Origin: Prochlorococcus sp. AG-418-I20
Lineage (GTDB): Bacteria > Cyanobacteriota > Cyanobacteriia > PCC-6307 > Cyanobiaceae
Assembly: GCA_003214175.1 (NCBI GenBank)
Contig: QCLZ01000002.1
Coordinates: forward strand, 1-64,000
Reading direction: 5' to 3'
Length of the DNA: 64,000 bases
In this document: one piece after another, positions 29,143-40,710 of the stretch
Layout of the letters: each line of letters opens with the position of its first letter
Position numbering within the stretch: position 1 is the first letter of the stretch
Program-made: the position numbers and the translations under genes
The notes under the pieces: generated by a model
Told to the model about the DNA's origin: nothing
The model's input: the letters and a program-made list of their open reading frames with translations, nothing else
The model's database searches: none

Positions 29143-29424
29143 AATTTTTATTAATCACCAATTTTAACTTTATAACCAAAATCGAATTATTGCCTTACAC
29201 CTTGAAGATGTACTTGCCATTGAACATATTTGCTTGATAATTATTTTCTTATTTAAGACATTTTTCTACAGATTAAAAAAAGTTTAAATATTAAAAGGTT
29301 TGCATAAATTGTCTTCGTTAATAATGGGTAATTTTTTGGTTCTAATTTAAAATTAGATGGTAATAAAGAATTTGGATCTTAATCTCGTAGAAGTTCATTA
29401 TTCAGTTTTTTCATTGTTGAATAG

Positions 29425-30229
29425 ATGATTAAAAAAAGTAGATTAGACCTTTATCTTCTTAATGAAGGTTTATGTGAAACTCGTCAAAAAGCCCAAGGTT
29501 TGATTCTTGCTGGCAAGGTTAGAGATATCAATGGAAAAGTGTTTGATAAACCTGGACAGCAAGTATTAATTGGATCTGAATTTTTTATTGATTCCCAACC
29601 TATGTTTGTCTCAAGGGGAGGCGAAAAATTATTTGAGGCATTTAAAAGACTTGAAATTAAAGTTAAAGATAAAATATGTATTGACGCAGGAATCTCGACT
29701 GGGGGGTTTACTGATTGCTTATTGCAACAAGGAGCAAAGCTGGTTTATGGGATTGATGTTGGTTATGGACAGACTGCATGGAAGATTAGGAATAATCCAA
29801 AAGTTATCCTTTTTGAACGAACAAACATTCGAAATTTAACACCTAATGATATTTTATCTAGAAGTGATGAATTACCAAATTTTGTAGTTGCAGATTTGTC
29901 TTTTATTTCATTAAAGTTAGTTTTTAAATCTATTAGTAATTTATTAGAAGGCGATTTTATTGAGGGAATATTTTTAATTAAACCCCAATTTGAGGTTGGT
30001 AAAGATAAAGTTAGCAAAGGAGGTGTCGTTCGAAACCCTAAATTCCATATAGAGGCTATAGAGTCAGTTATTAATGCTGCCCAAGATTTCCAATGGAATA
30101 TAAAGAACTTAATAGCTTCTCCTTTAGTAGGTCCAGCTGGAAATCATGAATATTTAGCTTGGATGTGCTTAAAAAATAAATCAAATCCAATCATAAATGG
30201 AGAGTATATACAAAATTTGGTAAAAGAAA

Positions 30230-30237
<8 letters not shown>
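29425..30237 (+). CDS. tlyA: TlyA family rRNA 2'-O-methyltransferase
   Basis: A 270-residue protein with an N-terminal S4 RNA-binding domain (residues about 5-65, RLDLYLLNEGLCETRQKAQG) and a C-terminal FtsJ-like methyltransferase domain with the SAM motif CIDAGISTGGFTDCLLQQGA near 87-106, then VADLSFISL near 151 and LIKPQFEVGK near 183. The family methylates ribosomal RNA (2'-O in 16S and/or 23S) and was first named hemolysin A. It converges on glnB with a single base between stop codons. Confidence 0.92.
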
Positions 30238-30601
<364 letters not shown>

Positions 30602-30847
30602 CTAATTGTTTTTTTGGAAAACATCCAGCATTGAAATATCGGCAAAAGATTTAATATTAATACCTGCATTCGTGGCGTCTTCAATTAATAATTTTGAGTT
30701 TTCATCAGAAATCATGACCGTACTATTTGATAACGCAGCCCACTGATTATTCTCGAAGTGTGTTTGAAGCCATAACATCCCAACTGCAGTTTTTGGTTGA
30801 ATACTCTTATAAGAGTTGTTATCGATAGTTATCAAACAGATGTCCAT
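30602..30847 (-). CDS. Conserved hypothetical protein upstream of glnB
   Basis: An 81-residue soluble ORF that I do not recognise. It starts MDICLITIDNNSYKSIQPK, has a WLQTHFENNQWAALSNSTVMI core with several aromatic residues, and ends DVFQKNN. There are no membrane segments or metal motifs. Placement 24 nt before glnB on the same strand makes it the first gene of the PII transcription unit, downstream of a candidate NtcA site, which hints at a nitrogen-related role without proving it. Confidence 0.7.
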   Translation of the reverse strand: MDICLITIDNNSYKSIQPKTAVGMLWLQTHFENNQWAALSNSTVMISDENSKLLIEDATNAGINIKSFADISMLDVFQKNN

Positions 30848-30899
30848 TAATTTAACTTTAAACTAAACACATCTAAGCCTTTTGAATACCACTGTGAAT

Positions 30900-30913
30900 G
30901 TTACTGTTGATAC
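30900..30913 (-). promoter_or_regulatory. Candidate NtcA-binding site, imperfect
   Basis: Read on the minus strand the sequence is GTATCAACAGTAAC, that is GTA-N8-AAC against the NtcA consensus GTA-N8-TAC. It lies 53 nt upstream of the start of the 81-residue ORF that precedes glnB, with a weak -10-like TTAGAT 23 nt further downstream, the spacing expected for NtcA-activated promoters. One mismatch in the second half-site keeps the call tentative. Confidence 0.35.
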
Positions 30914-31024
30914 AAAAATAAGATTTAAGCGGTTTGGCTTATTTAATTGTAATACTTAGGCTTGTTGAGATTTTTGCGGATTTTGATCTTTTTATATAGG
31001 TTTAGTAAATAAGTTCTACTAAAA

Positions 31025-31435
31025 ATGAGTACAGCTAACTTAGATGATTCGACACAAAGACCGCTATATGGTGAAAGAATTATTGAAGAATCAAAAATTA
31101 TTTGTTTCGAGAATCCAAATAAGAAAAGAATTTATGAAATTTCCATCCAGTTACCCGAATTCACATGTAAGTGCCCCTTTTCTGGTTATCCAGATTTTGC
31201 AAAACTAAATATTATTTATCAACCTAATTTGAAAGTCTATGAGTTGAAGTCTTTAAAACTTTATATTAATAATTTTAGAGACATGAAAATATCGCACGAG
31301 GAAGTCGTTAATAGAATTATGGATGATTTGGTGAATGCAGGCTCACCTTATTGGATTCATTTAAATGCTGAATTTAACCCCAGAGGTAATGTTTCTATGC
31401 AATTAGATATTTTTAGTGGACATAAAAAAAATTAA
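31025..31435 (+). CDS. queF: NADPH-dependent 7-cyano-7-deazaguanine reductase
   Basis: Reduces preQ0 to preQ1 in queuosine tRNA modification. The 136-residue unimodular form has the catalytic Cys in [14 protein letters not shown] near 48-61 and the QueF motif [15 protein letters not shown] near 75-89, followed by the E/H region [13 protein letters not shown]. Its last 4 bases overlap the convergent ccsB gene. No preQ1 riboswitch-like aptamer was recognisable in the 177-bp upstream gap. Confidence 0.95.
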   Translation: MSTANLDDSTQRPLYGERIIEESKIICFENPNKKRIYEISIQLPEFTCKCPFSGYPDFAKLNIIYQPNLKVYELKSLKLYINNFRDMKISHEEVVNRIMDDLVNAGSPYWIHLNAEFNPRGNVSMQLDIFSGHKKN

Positions 31436-32718
31436 ATATTTTTAATTTCTTCTGATAATTTTAAAAATTCTTTTTTAAAACCAACTAGATTTTTATTGCT
31501 TAGACCTCCAATCGATATCTTTGCTGATTCTTTATTTACAAGAATCCATAATTGGTTGGTTGGTATGAGACTTATTAATGTTCCAAAAATTATTAAAATG
31601 AATGAAAAGTAAATAAATGGTACAGAGGGATCATTTTTAATAATTAATCCACTGCTGGGGATTATCTTTTTTAAAGATAATTTTGAAGAGTTAATCACTA
31701 AGGGATCTTCATTGATATAGAGAATATTTTCGGTAAAATTTTCTATATTTGAAATTTTAAGTGGTCCATTTTCATTATCTATGGTTAAAAGGAAATTTTT
31801 TTTAGTATTCGAACCTAATTCAACCAAAACGCCCCAAACTTGATTTCCTATTTCAGGGATCTCCTTTAATTGTAATTGATAAAGGATATTATCTATTTCT
31901 AAAACCACATTGGATATTGCCCAATCTGCTTGATAAATAGTTAGTCCTTTAAACCTTATTGGGTGATTAACTTTAGCAGTTTTTATTTCCTTTAATTTTA
32001 AATCTTCTGAATAAAAATCTAACTTTGATATGAACTGCTTGGGTATACCATCACTTTCTCTTTCTATAGAAAAATCGACTAACCTTACATTGGCTTTTGA
32101 GTTTGTGCTCTCATTAATAAGATCTAAGCTTTCTCCAGGCAACAAATATTGTTCTTTTGATTGACTTGTAAAACTTCCATATGCGGAACCTATAAGTAAG
32201 ACTATCAATCCAATATGTACAACTAAAGGACCAACTTTGCCAATTAAACCCCTTCTTGCACAAATATGACTTTTAGATTTGTATGTTTTCCATCCTCTTT
32301 TTTTTAGTAATAAATCAAATTTTGATATATGATCTTCATCTTCATTGATTTGGTGACTTGAAGTTAATTGCAGGTTACTAAATTTTTTTTCGCTCTTATA
32401 TTCAATCCATTTTAGTGCAGCTTTTAACGAAGGGAGTTGTCTCCTGAAACTGCAGGCTGCAAGAGAAATGCAAAGAAGAATTAATGCAAATAAAAACCAA
32501 AAGCTTGTATATATATGATCCAATTGAAGTTTTAAGATATTTTCTCCGTTTAAAAATCCAAAAATAGGCTCTTTATCGAAAATATCGATATAGGATTTTT
32601 TATTATTACCTTGCGGTATAAAAGTACCTATACCACTTGAAATTGCTATAAATATTATTAGTAATATTGCGAATCTTAAACTCGATATCTTTAAAATTAA
32701 ATTCTTAAAAATTATCAT
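31432..32718 (-). CDS. ccsB: Cytochrome c biogenesis protein CcsB (Ccs1/ResB)
   Basis: Membrane component of the System II haem-ligation complex for c-type cytochromes. The 428-residue protein has the N-terminal ResB start ([24 protein letters not shown] near 14-37), further membrane helices near 70-90 and 165-185 ([20 protein letters not shown], with the conserved haem-related His), a large lumenal domain and a final helix near 370. The gene abuts ccdA, consistent with joint assembly of thylakoid cytochromes. Confidence 0.92.
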   Translation of the reverse strand: MIIFKNLILKISSLRFAILLIIFIAISSGIGTFIPQGNNKKSYIDIFDKEPIFGFLNGENILKLQLDHIYTSFWFLFALILLCISLAACSFRRQLPSLKAALKWIEYKSEKKFSNLQLTSSHQINEDEDHISKFDLLLKKRGWKTYKSKSHICARRGLIGKVGPLVVHIGLIVLLIGSAYGSFTSQSKEQYLLPGESLDLINESTNSKANVRLVDFSIERESDGIPKQFISKLDFYSEDLKLKEIKTAKVNHPIRFKGLTIYQADWAISNVVLEIDNILYQLQLKEIPEIGNQVWGVLVELGSNTKKNFLLTIDNENGPLKISNIENFTENILYINEDPLVINSSKLSLKKIIPSSGLIIKNDPSVPFIYFSFILIIFGTLISLIPTNQLWILVNKESAKISIGGLSNKNLVGFKKEFLKLSEEIKNI

Positions 32719-33381
32719 TTAAATCCAATTTGCGAATAGATTTAATAATCCTAGGGCAACTAAAAATACTCCACTTATGGTCGGAATTATTTGACTAAAT
32801 TTTCTAAGCTCTAAAAATTTTTTTAAGTTTTCTGTAGTAGCTCCTGCGATTATTAATGGAGTTACTTGTCCTATTCCAAAGAAAAATAAAAAGATAATAG
32901 AAATTATTGGGTTTTTAGCTTGAGATACCCAAGCCAGCAGAGTGGCTAAAACTGGAGTAATGCAAGGTGAAGAGGCTAATCCAAAAGTAGTACCTATCGC
33001 AAAAGGTGCTAGAAAGGGGGGTATTTTGTCTTCAATTCTTTTTAAGTCAGGTACATTCGGGAACTGAAATTTTAGAACTCCTAGTAAATTTAAACCCATT
33101 ATTATTGCTATTAAAGCAACAAACGAAGTGTAAAAAGATGGAATTTGACCGTATATCTTGCCTAAGAATCCACTAGTAGCACCAAGTGCAACGAGAGAAA
33201 AAACGACACCTCCTGAAAAACTAATAAGTTTAATTTTATTTTTTTCTGTTCCTCCTACATAAGCAATTGTGACTGGAAGTAATGATAATGAACACGGTCC
33301 AAGACTAGTTAAAAGTCCTGCGCTGAAAACCAAGAATATAGTAAATGGTCCTGGATTGTTAAGACCATTCTGCATAAGCAA
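32719..33381 (-). CDS. ccdA: Thiol-disulfide transporter CcdA
   Basis: Six-helix membrane protein that carries reducing equivalents to the lumen to keep apocytochrome Cys residues reduced. The 220-residue product has the paired membrane cysteines in SLGPCSLSLLPVTIAYVGG near 26-44 and LASSPCITPVLATLLAW near 135-151, both with the Pro-rich context typical of the DsbD/CcdA family. It sits between ftsW and ccsB on the minus strand; System II needs both CcdA and CcsB. Confidence 0.93.
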   Translation of the reverse strand: MLMQNGLNNPGPFTIFLVFSAGLLTSLGPCSLSLLPVTIAYVGGTEKNKIKLISFSGGVVFSLVALGATSGFLGKIYGQIPSFYTSFVALIAIIMGLNLLGVLKFQFPNVPDLKRIEDKIPPFLAPFAIGTTFGLASSPCITPVLATLLAWVSQAKNPIISIIFLFFFGIGQVTPLIIAGATTENLKKFLELRKFSQIIPTISGVFLVALGLLNLFANWI

Positions 33382-33457
33382 ATTACCTCTTTGAGATAAT
33401 TCTGAAATAACTAAATTAAATGATTCGATAATCAGACTTTAATCTTTTAAATTCTAA

Positions 33458-34693
33458 CTAATTAAGCGTCTTTCGTGTATCAATCATACCTATGAATCCA
33501 GTAGATTCTAATGCACATCTGAGTAACATCCCTGCAATAAAAAAAGATGCTATTAATGAATTCCCTCCATAACTAATGAAGGGTAATGGTAAGCCTGTGG
33601 TTGGCATTGAACCAGTTGCTACCGCAATATGCATTATCGATTGACCTATCAACAATACACCACATCCGATAGCGACTAATTTTGTATAGTTGTTTCTGCA
33701 CTTAAGGGCAATTCTAAGGCTTATATAAGAGAAAACTACTATAAATCCTAAGAACAAAGTACACCCTAACAAACCAAATTCTTCGGCAAAAATTGCAAAA
33801 ATGAAATCTGTGTACATAAAAGGTAGATACTGCAATTTTTGTATAGAGAGGCCAAAACCTTGCCCGAATAGACCACCTGAACCTATGGCTAATAAACTCT
33901 GAACCAATTGGAATCCACTATCCTGTTGATCTATCCAGGGATTAATAAATGAGGTAACTCTAAGTCTTTGATATTCGTTATTTATGATACTAATACATCC
34001 AGTAATGAATCCCAATGTGGCAAATGAGCAAAGAGAGCTAAGTTTTACGCCTCCACATAAACCCATAACCCAAAAAAGAATTCCAGTTAATGATGCGGTA
34101 CTTAAATTAGGCTGCTTTAGAATTAAAAAAATTAAAAAACCAAATGAGATAATTGTAATTAATTTTTTATCATTCTTAATCAGATTCCAATGAGCAAAAA
34201 GGTTAGAAGCCTCTAGAATTAGAAAAGGTTTAATTAATTCAGATGGTTGCAGAAGGAAATTGCCTATTACTAGCCATCTTGAAGATCCGTTTACCGTAAT
34301 TCCAGTAATATTGGTGAGAAAAACTAAAAAGTATAGAATATAAAAATTTATTCTTGAAAATTTTAAAAGATTTCTAATGTTTGTATTAAGAACGAAATAA
34401 AAAATCCCAATACCTGGGATTGTCCAAATAATTTGTTTTTTTAGGAAGTAAGCCCAATCCCCCATTTCCCTGCTAGCTAACCACCAACTTGATGATCCTA
34501 GAATAAATATTCCTAAGATTGACCATATTCCAACCAACATAACAAGGATTTTTGCTTCATAAGGCCATATCGTCCAAGGTAAGGGAAATATAGACTCTGT
34601 TAAATTGCTTAAATTTTTTTTGTAATTAGAACTAAAGGTTTTTTTTCTTTTAGAAATTCTTTTATATTTTATTTTTTCTTGACTTATCTCCAA
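33458..34693 (-). CDS. ftsW: Cell division protein FtsW (SEDS glycosyltransferase)
   Basis: A SEDS-family septal peptidoglycan polymerase. The 411-residue protein has about ten hydrophobic segments and family motifs NGSSRWLVIGNFLLQPSEL near 134-152, RVTSFINPWIDQQDSGFQLVQ-type sequence near 244-264 and the C-terminal LPFISYGGNSLIASF near 371-385. A polar, lysine-rich N-terminal tail of about 45 residues is cytoplasmic. It is 76 nt upstream of ccdA in the same direction and divergent from the ATP synthase operon. Confidence 0.93.
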   Translation of the reverse strand: MEISQEKIKYKRISKRKKTFSSNYKKNLSNLTESIFPLPWTIWPYEAKILVMLVGIWSILGIFILGSSSWWLASREMGDWAYFLKKQIIWTIPGIGIFYFVLNTNIRNLLKFSRINFYILYFLVFLTNITGITVNGSSRWLVIGNFLLQPSELIKPFLILEASNLFAHWNLIKNDKKLITIISFGFLIFLILKQPNLSTASLTGILFWVMGLCGGVKLSSLCSFATLGFITGCISIINNEYQRLRVTSFINPWIDQQDSGFQLVQSLLAIGSGGLFGQGFGLSIQKLQYLPFMYTDFIFAIFAEEFGLLGCTLFLGFIVVFSYISLRIALKCRNNYTKLVAIGCGVLLIGQSIMHIAVATGSMPTTGLPLPFISYGGNSLIASFFIAGMLLRCALESTGFIGMIDTRKTLN

Positions 34694-34891
34694 TTTTTTA
34701 GATGTATATGTACTATTGAGACGTTTAATTGAGACTTTGCCAAGTCTTTTATTAACGTTTTAAAGTGTTAACGCAGTTAAAAAGATGACTTTTCATAAAT
34801 TTTATTTTTGAAGAATAAAGTAAAAAATGGTCTACAGATTCATCATAAATCTTAAGAATTAATTTTTTATAAAAAAAAACTAGCTAAAAGG

Positions 34892-34949
34892 CCCCTCTCC
34901 GTGATAGATTCCGTGGGTTTATATACTTACTTCAAACCATTCAGAGGGG
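34892..34949 (+). promoter_or_regulatory. atp operon leader hairpin that would sequester the atpI RBS
   Basis: CCCCTCT at 34892-34898 is exactly complementary to AGAGGGG at 34943-34949. Inside this outer stem, GGTTT (34916-34920) pairs with AAACC (34934-34938). The 3' arm contains GAGG ten bases before the atpI ATG at 34960, so it is the only plausible Shine-Dalgarno. Pairing would hide it, suggesting translational control of the first gene of the operon. Confidence 0.5.
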
Positions 34950-34959
34950 TTTCTAAACT

Positions 34960-35436
34960 ATGTTCACATCAGTGGACTCAAATAGAAAAAAACTTGAGCA
35001 TCCTTCTAATGAGAATGTTCAATTTCCTCAATCCAAGAATAATTCGATCATCAAAGAAAGTAAATCTGGCATTGCCAATCAAATAGATTATTTGCTTTCC
35101 CAAAATGATGAATACACAAAATTGCAATTAACAATTTTTGGAATTACTTTTATTGTTTCTATTCTATTAGCATCAATAACTGGAATTTTTCTAGGCTTTA
35201 CTTTTGGTTTTAGTATTTTTATAGGTGCAATTGCCGGCATTTTTTACCTACGTTTGCTTGCTAAAAGTATAGGGAAACTTGGTAATGAATCATCAGGTGT
35301 ATCAAAATTGCAACTTTTAGTTCCAGTTTGCCTCTTTATTTTTGCGAGCAAGCTAGGATCTTTGAATGTTTTTCCTGCGATGATAGGTTTTTTCATTTAT
35401 AAGCCTTCAATCATTCTTTATTTTTCACGCTCTTAA
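34960..35436 (+). CDS. atpI: ATP synthase protein I
   Basis: Accessory membrane protein encoded first in F1Fo operons, thought to help c-ring assembly. The 158-residue product has a polar N-terminal 55 residues and then four hydrophobic segments (LTIFGITFIVSILLAS, GFTFGFSIFIGAIAGIFYLR, LLVPVCLFIFASKL, FPAMIGFFIY). It precedes atpB by 22 nt. ATG 34960 is chosen because the GAGG element lies ten bases upstream. Confidence 0.88.
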   Translation: MFTSVDSNRKKLEHPSNENVQFPQSKNNSIIKESKSGIANQIDYLLSQNDEYTKLQLTIFGITFIVSILLASITGIFLGFTFGFSIFIGAIAGIFYLRLLAKSIGKLGNESSGVSKLQLLVPVCLFIFASKLGSLNVFPAMIGFFIYKPSIILYFSRS

Positions 35437-35458
35437 GTAATTTTTTTATTCAAAACAA

Positions 35459-36184
35459 ATGTTTTTTAATTCCTTGCTAACAAATTTTGCAGCATTAGAA
35501 GTTGGTCAACATCTTTATTGGCAAATTGGAAATATCAGACTTCATGGGCAGGTATTTTTAACATCTTGGATTTTATTAGGAGCATTATTAGTTTTTATTT
35601 CTTTAGGAACTAAAAAAATGGAAAATGATCCTAAAGGTCTTCAAAACTTGCTTGAGTTCCTCTGGGATTACATAAGAGATCTTGCTAGGACGCAAATAGG
35701 TGAAAAAGTATATAGAGATTGGATGCCATTTATAGGTACTTTATTTTTATTCGTCTTTGTTAGTAATTGGGGAGGAGCTTTGATTCCTTGGAGATTGATT
35801 AAGTTACCAAGTGGAGAATTAGGAGCACCTACCGCAGATATTAATACAACTATAGCTTTAGCTTTATTGGTTTCACTTTCTTATTTTTATGCAGGTTTAA
35901 GCAATAAGGGTTGGAGATACTTCGAATATTATGTTCACCCAACTCCTATTATGCTTCCTTTTAAAATTCTAGAGGACTTTACTAAACCTTTATCACTTTC
36001 TTTCAGGCTATTTGGAAATATTTTGGCTGATGAACTTGTTGTTGGTGTTCTAGTCTTTTTAGTTCCGCTAATTCTACCAATACCTGTTATGTTCCTAGGA
36101 TTATTTACTAGTGCAATTCAGGCATTGATTTTCGCAACTTTAGCGGCCTATTACATAGGAGAAGCTGTTGAAGAACATCATTAG
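35459..36184 (+). CDS. atpB: ATP synthase Fo subunit a
   Basis: Proton-channel subunit of the thylakoid F1Fo ATP synthase. The 241-residue protein has five or six membrane helices, the essential Arg in [17 protein letters not shown] near 181-197, and the C-terminal helix [21 protein letters not shown] near 215-235. Start ATG 35459 gives the usual cyanobacterial N-terminus with [13 protein letters not shown] 165-bp structured gap separates it from atpE. Confidence 0.97.
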   Translation: MFFNSLLTNFAALEVGQHLYWQIGNIRLHGQVFLTSWILLGALLVFISLGTKKMENDPKGLQNLLEFLWDYIRDLARTQIGEKVYRDWMPFIGTLFLFVFVSNWGGALIPWRLIKLPSGELGAPTADINTTIALALLVSLSYFYAGLSNKGWRYFEYYVHPTPIMLPFKILEDFTKPLSLSFRLFGNILADELVVGVLVFLVPLILPIPVMFLGLFTSAIQALIFATLAAYYIGEAVEEHH

Positions 36185-36200
36185 CTGTCTTCTAATACAT

Positions 36201-36290
36201 TCAGACGCTTTTACAAAGGGTCTGTAATCTGCCAAAATATCTAATCGCGTAGGTCTGAAAATATCAGACCCATTCTTAAATTAAAGAATG
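36201..36290 (+). promoter_or_regulatory. Clustered hairpins in the atpB-atpE gap, with alternative pairings
   Basis: GGTCTGA (36252-36258) and TCAGACC (36264-36270) form a perfect 7-bp stem with loop AAATA. Immediately after it, CATTCTT (36271-36277) pairs with AAGAATG (36284-36290). Upstream, CAGAC (36202-36206) pairs with GTCTG (36220-36224). The first and third elements also fit each other, as do the second and fourth, so mutually exclusive folds are possible. No U-tract follows, so processing or stability control is more likely than termination. Confidence 0.5.
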
Positions 36291-36331
36291 TCCAAGCGTG
36301 TATGACAAAAAAAGATTTTTACAAGCATTAA

Positions 36332-36595
<264 letters not shown>

Positions 36596-36602
36596 AAGTT
36601 AA

Positions 36603-36629
36603 TATTGCTTCTAATCCTTATTAGCAATA
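36603..36629 (+). promoter_or_regulatory. Hairpin immediately downstream of atpE
   Basis: TATTG (36603-36607) pairs with CAATA (36625-36629) and CTAAT (36611-36615) pairs with ATTAG (36620-36624), giving a 10-bp stem with a three-base bulge and a CCTT loop. It begins 8 nt after the atpE stop codon. There is no strong T-run, so it is better read as an mRNA 3'-end stabiliser or processing point than as a full terminator. Confidence 0.45.
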
Positions 36630-36663
36630 CTTAAATTTAATTTTTTAACTTCAACTGAATCAT

Positions 36664-37125
36664 ATGTTGGCCTTTAATTTTTTTGGTGCTACAGAAGGTG
36701 GATTATTTGATATAAATGCCACTTTGCCACTAATGGCAATACAAGTAGTTGCGCTTACTTACATATTAAATTCTCTCTTTTTTAAGCCTGTAGGCAACGT
36801 TGTAGAAAAAAGAGAAAATTTTGTAAGTAATAATATTATTGAGGCCAAAAATAAACTTTCTGAGGTTAAAAAATTAGAAGCTGATTTATTAACTCAGCTT
36901 CAAAGTGCTCGTACAGAAGCCCAAAGAATTGTGAGCGAAGCTGAGGATGAGTCTGACAAGCTTTATAAAGAAGCACTAGAACTTGCTAACAATGAAGCAA
37001 ATGCTTCAAAAGAAAAAGCAAGACTAGAAATTGAAAGTCAGACATCTGCTGCTCGTGATCAACTTTCTAAACAGGCTGATGATCTAAGCGAACTTATTGT
37101 TAATAGATTGATTCTAGAAAAATGA
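36664..37125 (+). CDS. atpF2: ATP synthase Fo subunit b'
   Basis: The second peripheral-stalk subunit, found in photosynthetic bacteria and plastids. The 153-residue protein has one membrane helix near 20-43 and then a long charged coiled coil ([20 protein letters not shown] onward) to the C-terminus. Pairing of b' with b in one operon is characteristic. Its stop overlaps the start of atpF by 4 nt. Also called atpG in some cyanobacterial annotations. Confidence 0.94.
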   Translation: MLAFNFFGATEGGLFDINATLPLMAIQVVALTYILNSLFFKPVGNVVEKRENFVSNNIIEAKNKLSEVKKLEADLLTQLQSARTEAQRIVSEAEDESDKLYKEALELANNEANASKEKARLEIESQTSAARDQLSKQADDLSELIVNRLILEK

Positions 37126-37634
37126 ATTTAACTCTTTTAGCTACAGAAGGTTTTGGATTGAACTTCAATTTATTCGAAACTAATATCCTTAATTGGGCTG
37201 TAGTAGTCTTTGGTCTTTATAAATTTTTGCCTGGTTTCCTAGGTAAAATGCTTCAAAAAAGGAGAGAAGGAATCCTTCTTGAATTGAAAGATGCTGAAGA
37301 TCGACTCTTAAATGCAACTCAAGCTTTAGAAAAAGCAAAGAAAGATTTATCTTCAGCAGAAGAAAAAGCTTCTCAAATAAAAGCAGATTCCCTTAAAAGA
37401 TCTGAATCAATCAGAATGGAAAGTGAGAAAAAAGCTATAGAGGAGATGGCACGAATCAAACAAAGTGCAATCTCTGATGAGAGCTCTGAAGCATCCAGAG
37501 CAATTTCTCAACTTCGAAAAGAAGCTGTTGAACTGGCAATTAAAAAAGCTTTAGATTCTCTACCAAATCGACTTGATAAAACAACACAAGAAAATTTGGT
37601 AACTCAATCAATTAACAATATTGAGGTGAACTAA
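37122..37634 (+). CDS. atpF: ATP synthase Fo subunit b
   Basis: Peripheral-stalk subunit. The 170-residue protein has an N-terminal membrane helix ([19 protein letters not shown] near 24-42) followed by a long amphipathic coiled coil rich in Lys, Glu and Ala. It overlaps atpF2 by 4 nt and atpH by 1 nt, implying coupled translation and matched stoichiometry. Confidence 0.95.
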   Translation: MNLTLLATEGFGLNFNLFETNILNWAVVVFGLYKFLPGFLGKMLQKRREGILLELKDAEDRLLNATQALEKAKKDLSSAEEKASQIKADSLKRSESIRMESEKKAIEEMARIKQSAISDESSEASRAISQLRKEAVELAIKKALDSLPNRLDKTTQENLVTQSINNIEVN

Positions 37635-38176
37635 TGCCACTTTTAAATTCAGTTACTACACCTTACGCAGAGGCATTACTTCAAGTTGTGAATGAAAATT
37701 CGCAAACAGAAGAGATGGTTTCTGAGGTTAAACAACTCTTGGAATTAATAAATGATTCCCCTGAATTGGAAAAGGCACTATCCTCTCCCATTTTAGAGAC
37801 AGATGCTAAGAAGAAAATCATTATTGAAATTTTTTCAAATAAGGTTAATTCTTCTTTATTGAATTTCTTAAAATTATTGGCCGACAGGCAAAGAATTGGA
37901 ATCCTGACTTCAATTCTTGATAGGTTTTTAGAGATTTACCGAGAAAATAGTAATATTGCTTTAGCAACTGTTACGTCTGCAGTTGAGCTTACTGATGAAC
38001 AGAAAGGTTTAATTACCAAAAAGATCATCAATATTGCTGGAACTGAAAAATTAGAACTTGTAACTAAAATCGATCCATCTCTTATTGGTGGTTTCGTCGC
38101 CAGTGTAGGATCAAAAGTAATTGATGCTTCCCTTGCTTCACAAATTAGAAAACTTGGCTTGTCACTTTCCAAGTAA
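37634..38176 (+). CDS. atpH: ATP synthase F1 subunit delta
   Basis: Connects the b/b' stalk to the alpha3beta3 head (OSCP family). The 180-residue product has the N-terminal YAEALLQVVNE helix near 12-22 and the C-terminal GGFVASVGSKVIDASLASQIRKL pattern near 151-173 that defines the family. It begins on the last base of the atpF stop codon region and is followed by atpA after 30 nt. Confidence 0.95.
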   Translation: MPLLNSVTTPYAEALLQVVNENSQTEEMVSEVKQLLELINDSPELEKALSSPILETDAKKKIIIEIFSNKVNSSLLNFLKLLADRQRIGILTSILDRFLEIYRENSNIALATVTSAVELTDEQKGLITKKIINIAGTEKLELVTKIDPSLIGGFVASVGSKVIDASLASQIRKLGLSLSK

Positions 38177-38194
38177 CTTTTAAATCAACCTTAA

Positions 38195-39724
<1,530 letters not shown>

Positions 39725-39743
39725 ATTTATTTAAGGGAATATC

Positions 39744-40694
39744 ATGGCAAATCTTAAAGAAATTAGAGATCGAATAGTTTCTGTTAAAAATACACGAAAA
39801 ATAACAGAAGCTATGAGATTAGTTGCTGCTGCAAAAGTTAGGAGGGCACAAGATCAAGTTCTTAAGAGTAGGCCTTTTGCAGATAAACTTGCTCGGGTTT
39901 TAGAGAATATTCAATCTAGAGTTCAGTTTGAAGCTGTAGATTCTCCTCTTCTATCAAAAAGAGATGTAAAAACAATTTCATTGGTATGCATAACTGCTGA
40001 TAGAGGATTATGTGGAGGATACAATACCAACATAATCAAGAAGGTGGAAATTAGGTATGCAGAGCTTATTAACCAAGGTTATGAACCAAATTTGATCTTA
40101 GTTGGTAAAAAGGCAATAGGTTATTTCCAAAATAGGAAAGATAGATACACAATTAAAAGCACATTTAAAGAGCTGGAACAGGTACCAACTGCCACAGATT
40201 CTGAAGGGATAACTAGTGAAGTCTTAGCTGAATTTCTTTCAGAAAATTCTGATAGGGTAGAAATTATATATACGAAATTCATTACTTTAGTTAGTTGTGC
40301 TCCTGTAGTTCAAACCTTGTTGCCATTAGACCCTCAAGGTATTGCAGATGAAAATGATGAAATTTTTAGGTTGACTACAAAAGATAGTAAGTTACTTGTT
40401 GAAAAATCAAATATTGAAAAAAGTGATTCAGAGAAGTTGCCATCAGATATTGTTTTTGAACAAAGTCCTGATCAACTTTTAGATTCATTATTACCATTAT
40501 ATTTGCAGAATCAGGTACTAAGAGCTCTTCAAGAGTCGGCAGCTTCAGAACTCGCTTGCAGGATGACTGCTATGAATAATGCGAGTGATAATGCTAAAGA
40601 ATTAGCAAGTACTTTGAATCTAACCTATAACAAAGCCAGACAAGCAGCTATCACTCAAGAAATATTAGAAGTTGTAGGAGGTTCAGCAGTTTAG
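39744..40694 (+). CDS. atpG: ATP synthase F1 subunit gamma
   Basis: Central rotor shaft. The 316-residue protein starts MANLKEIRDRIVSVKNTRKITEAM and ends with the classic AMNNASDNAKELASTL...ITQEILEVVGG helix. A cyanobacterial/plastid-type insertion of about 35-40 residues lies near 195-235; it lacks the Cys pair that confers thiol regulation in chloroplast gamma, as expected for cyanobacteria. An AAGGGA Shine-Dalgarno precedes the ATG. Confidence 0.97.
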   Translation: MANLKEIRDRIVSVKNTRKITEAMRLVAAAKVRRAQDQVLKSRPFADKLARVLENIQSRVQFEAVDSPLLSKRDVKTISLVCITADRGLCGGYNTNIIKKVEIRYAELINQGYEPNLILVGKKAIGYFQNRKDRYTIKSTFKELEQVPTATDSEGITSEVLAEFLSENSDRVEIIYTKFITLVSCAPVVQTLLPLDPQGIADENDEIFRLTTKDSKLLVEKSNIEKSDSEKLPSDIVFEQSPDQLLDSLLPLYLQNQVLRALQESAASELACRMTAMNNASDNAKELASTLNLTYNKARQAAITQEILEVVGGSAV

Positions 40695-40710
40695 CAATAA
40701 GATTTAGGAT

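Noticed and set aside
29341-29357. Perfect inverted repeat TCTAATTT-A-AAATTAGA between purB and tlyA
   Set aside because: Almost entirely A/T, no T-tract or promoter relation, and such repeats arise easily at this base composition.
30848-31024. preQ1 riboswitch upstream of queF
   Set aside because: No recognisable preQ1 aptamer hairpin with a following A-rich tail could be found.
34901-35086. Plus-strand 61-codon ORF overlapping the atpI start
   Set aside because: It lies across the structured leader and the atpI N-terminus in another frame; atpI has family support and this frame has none.
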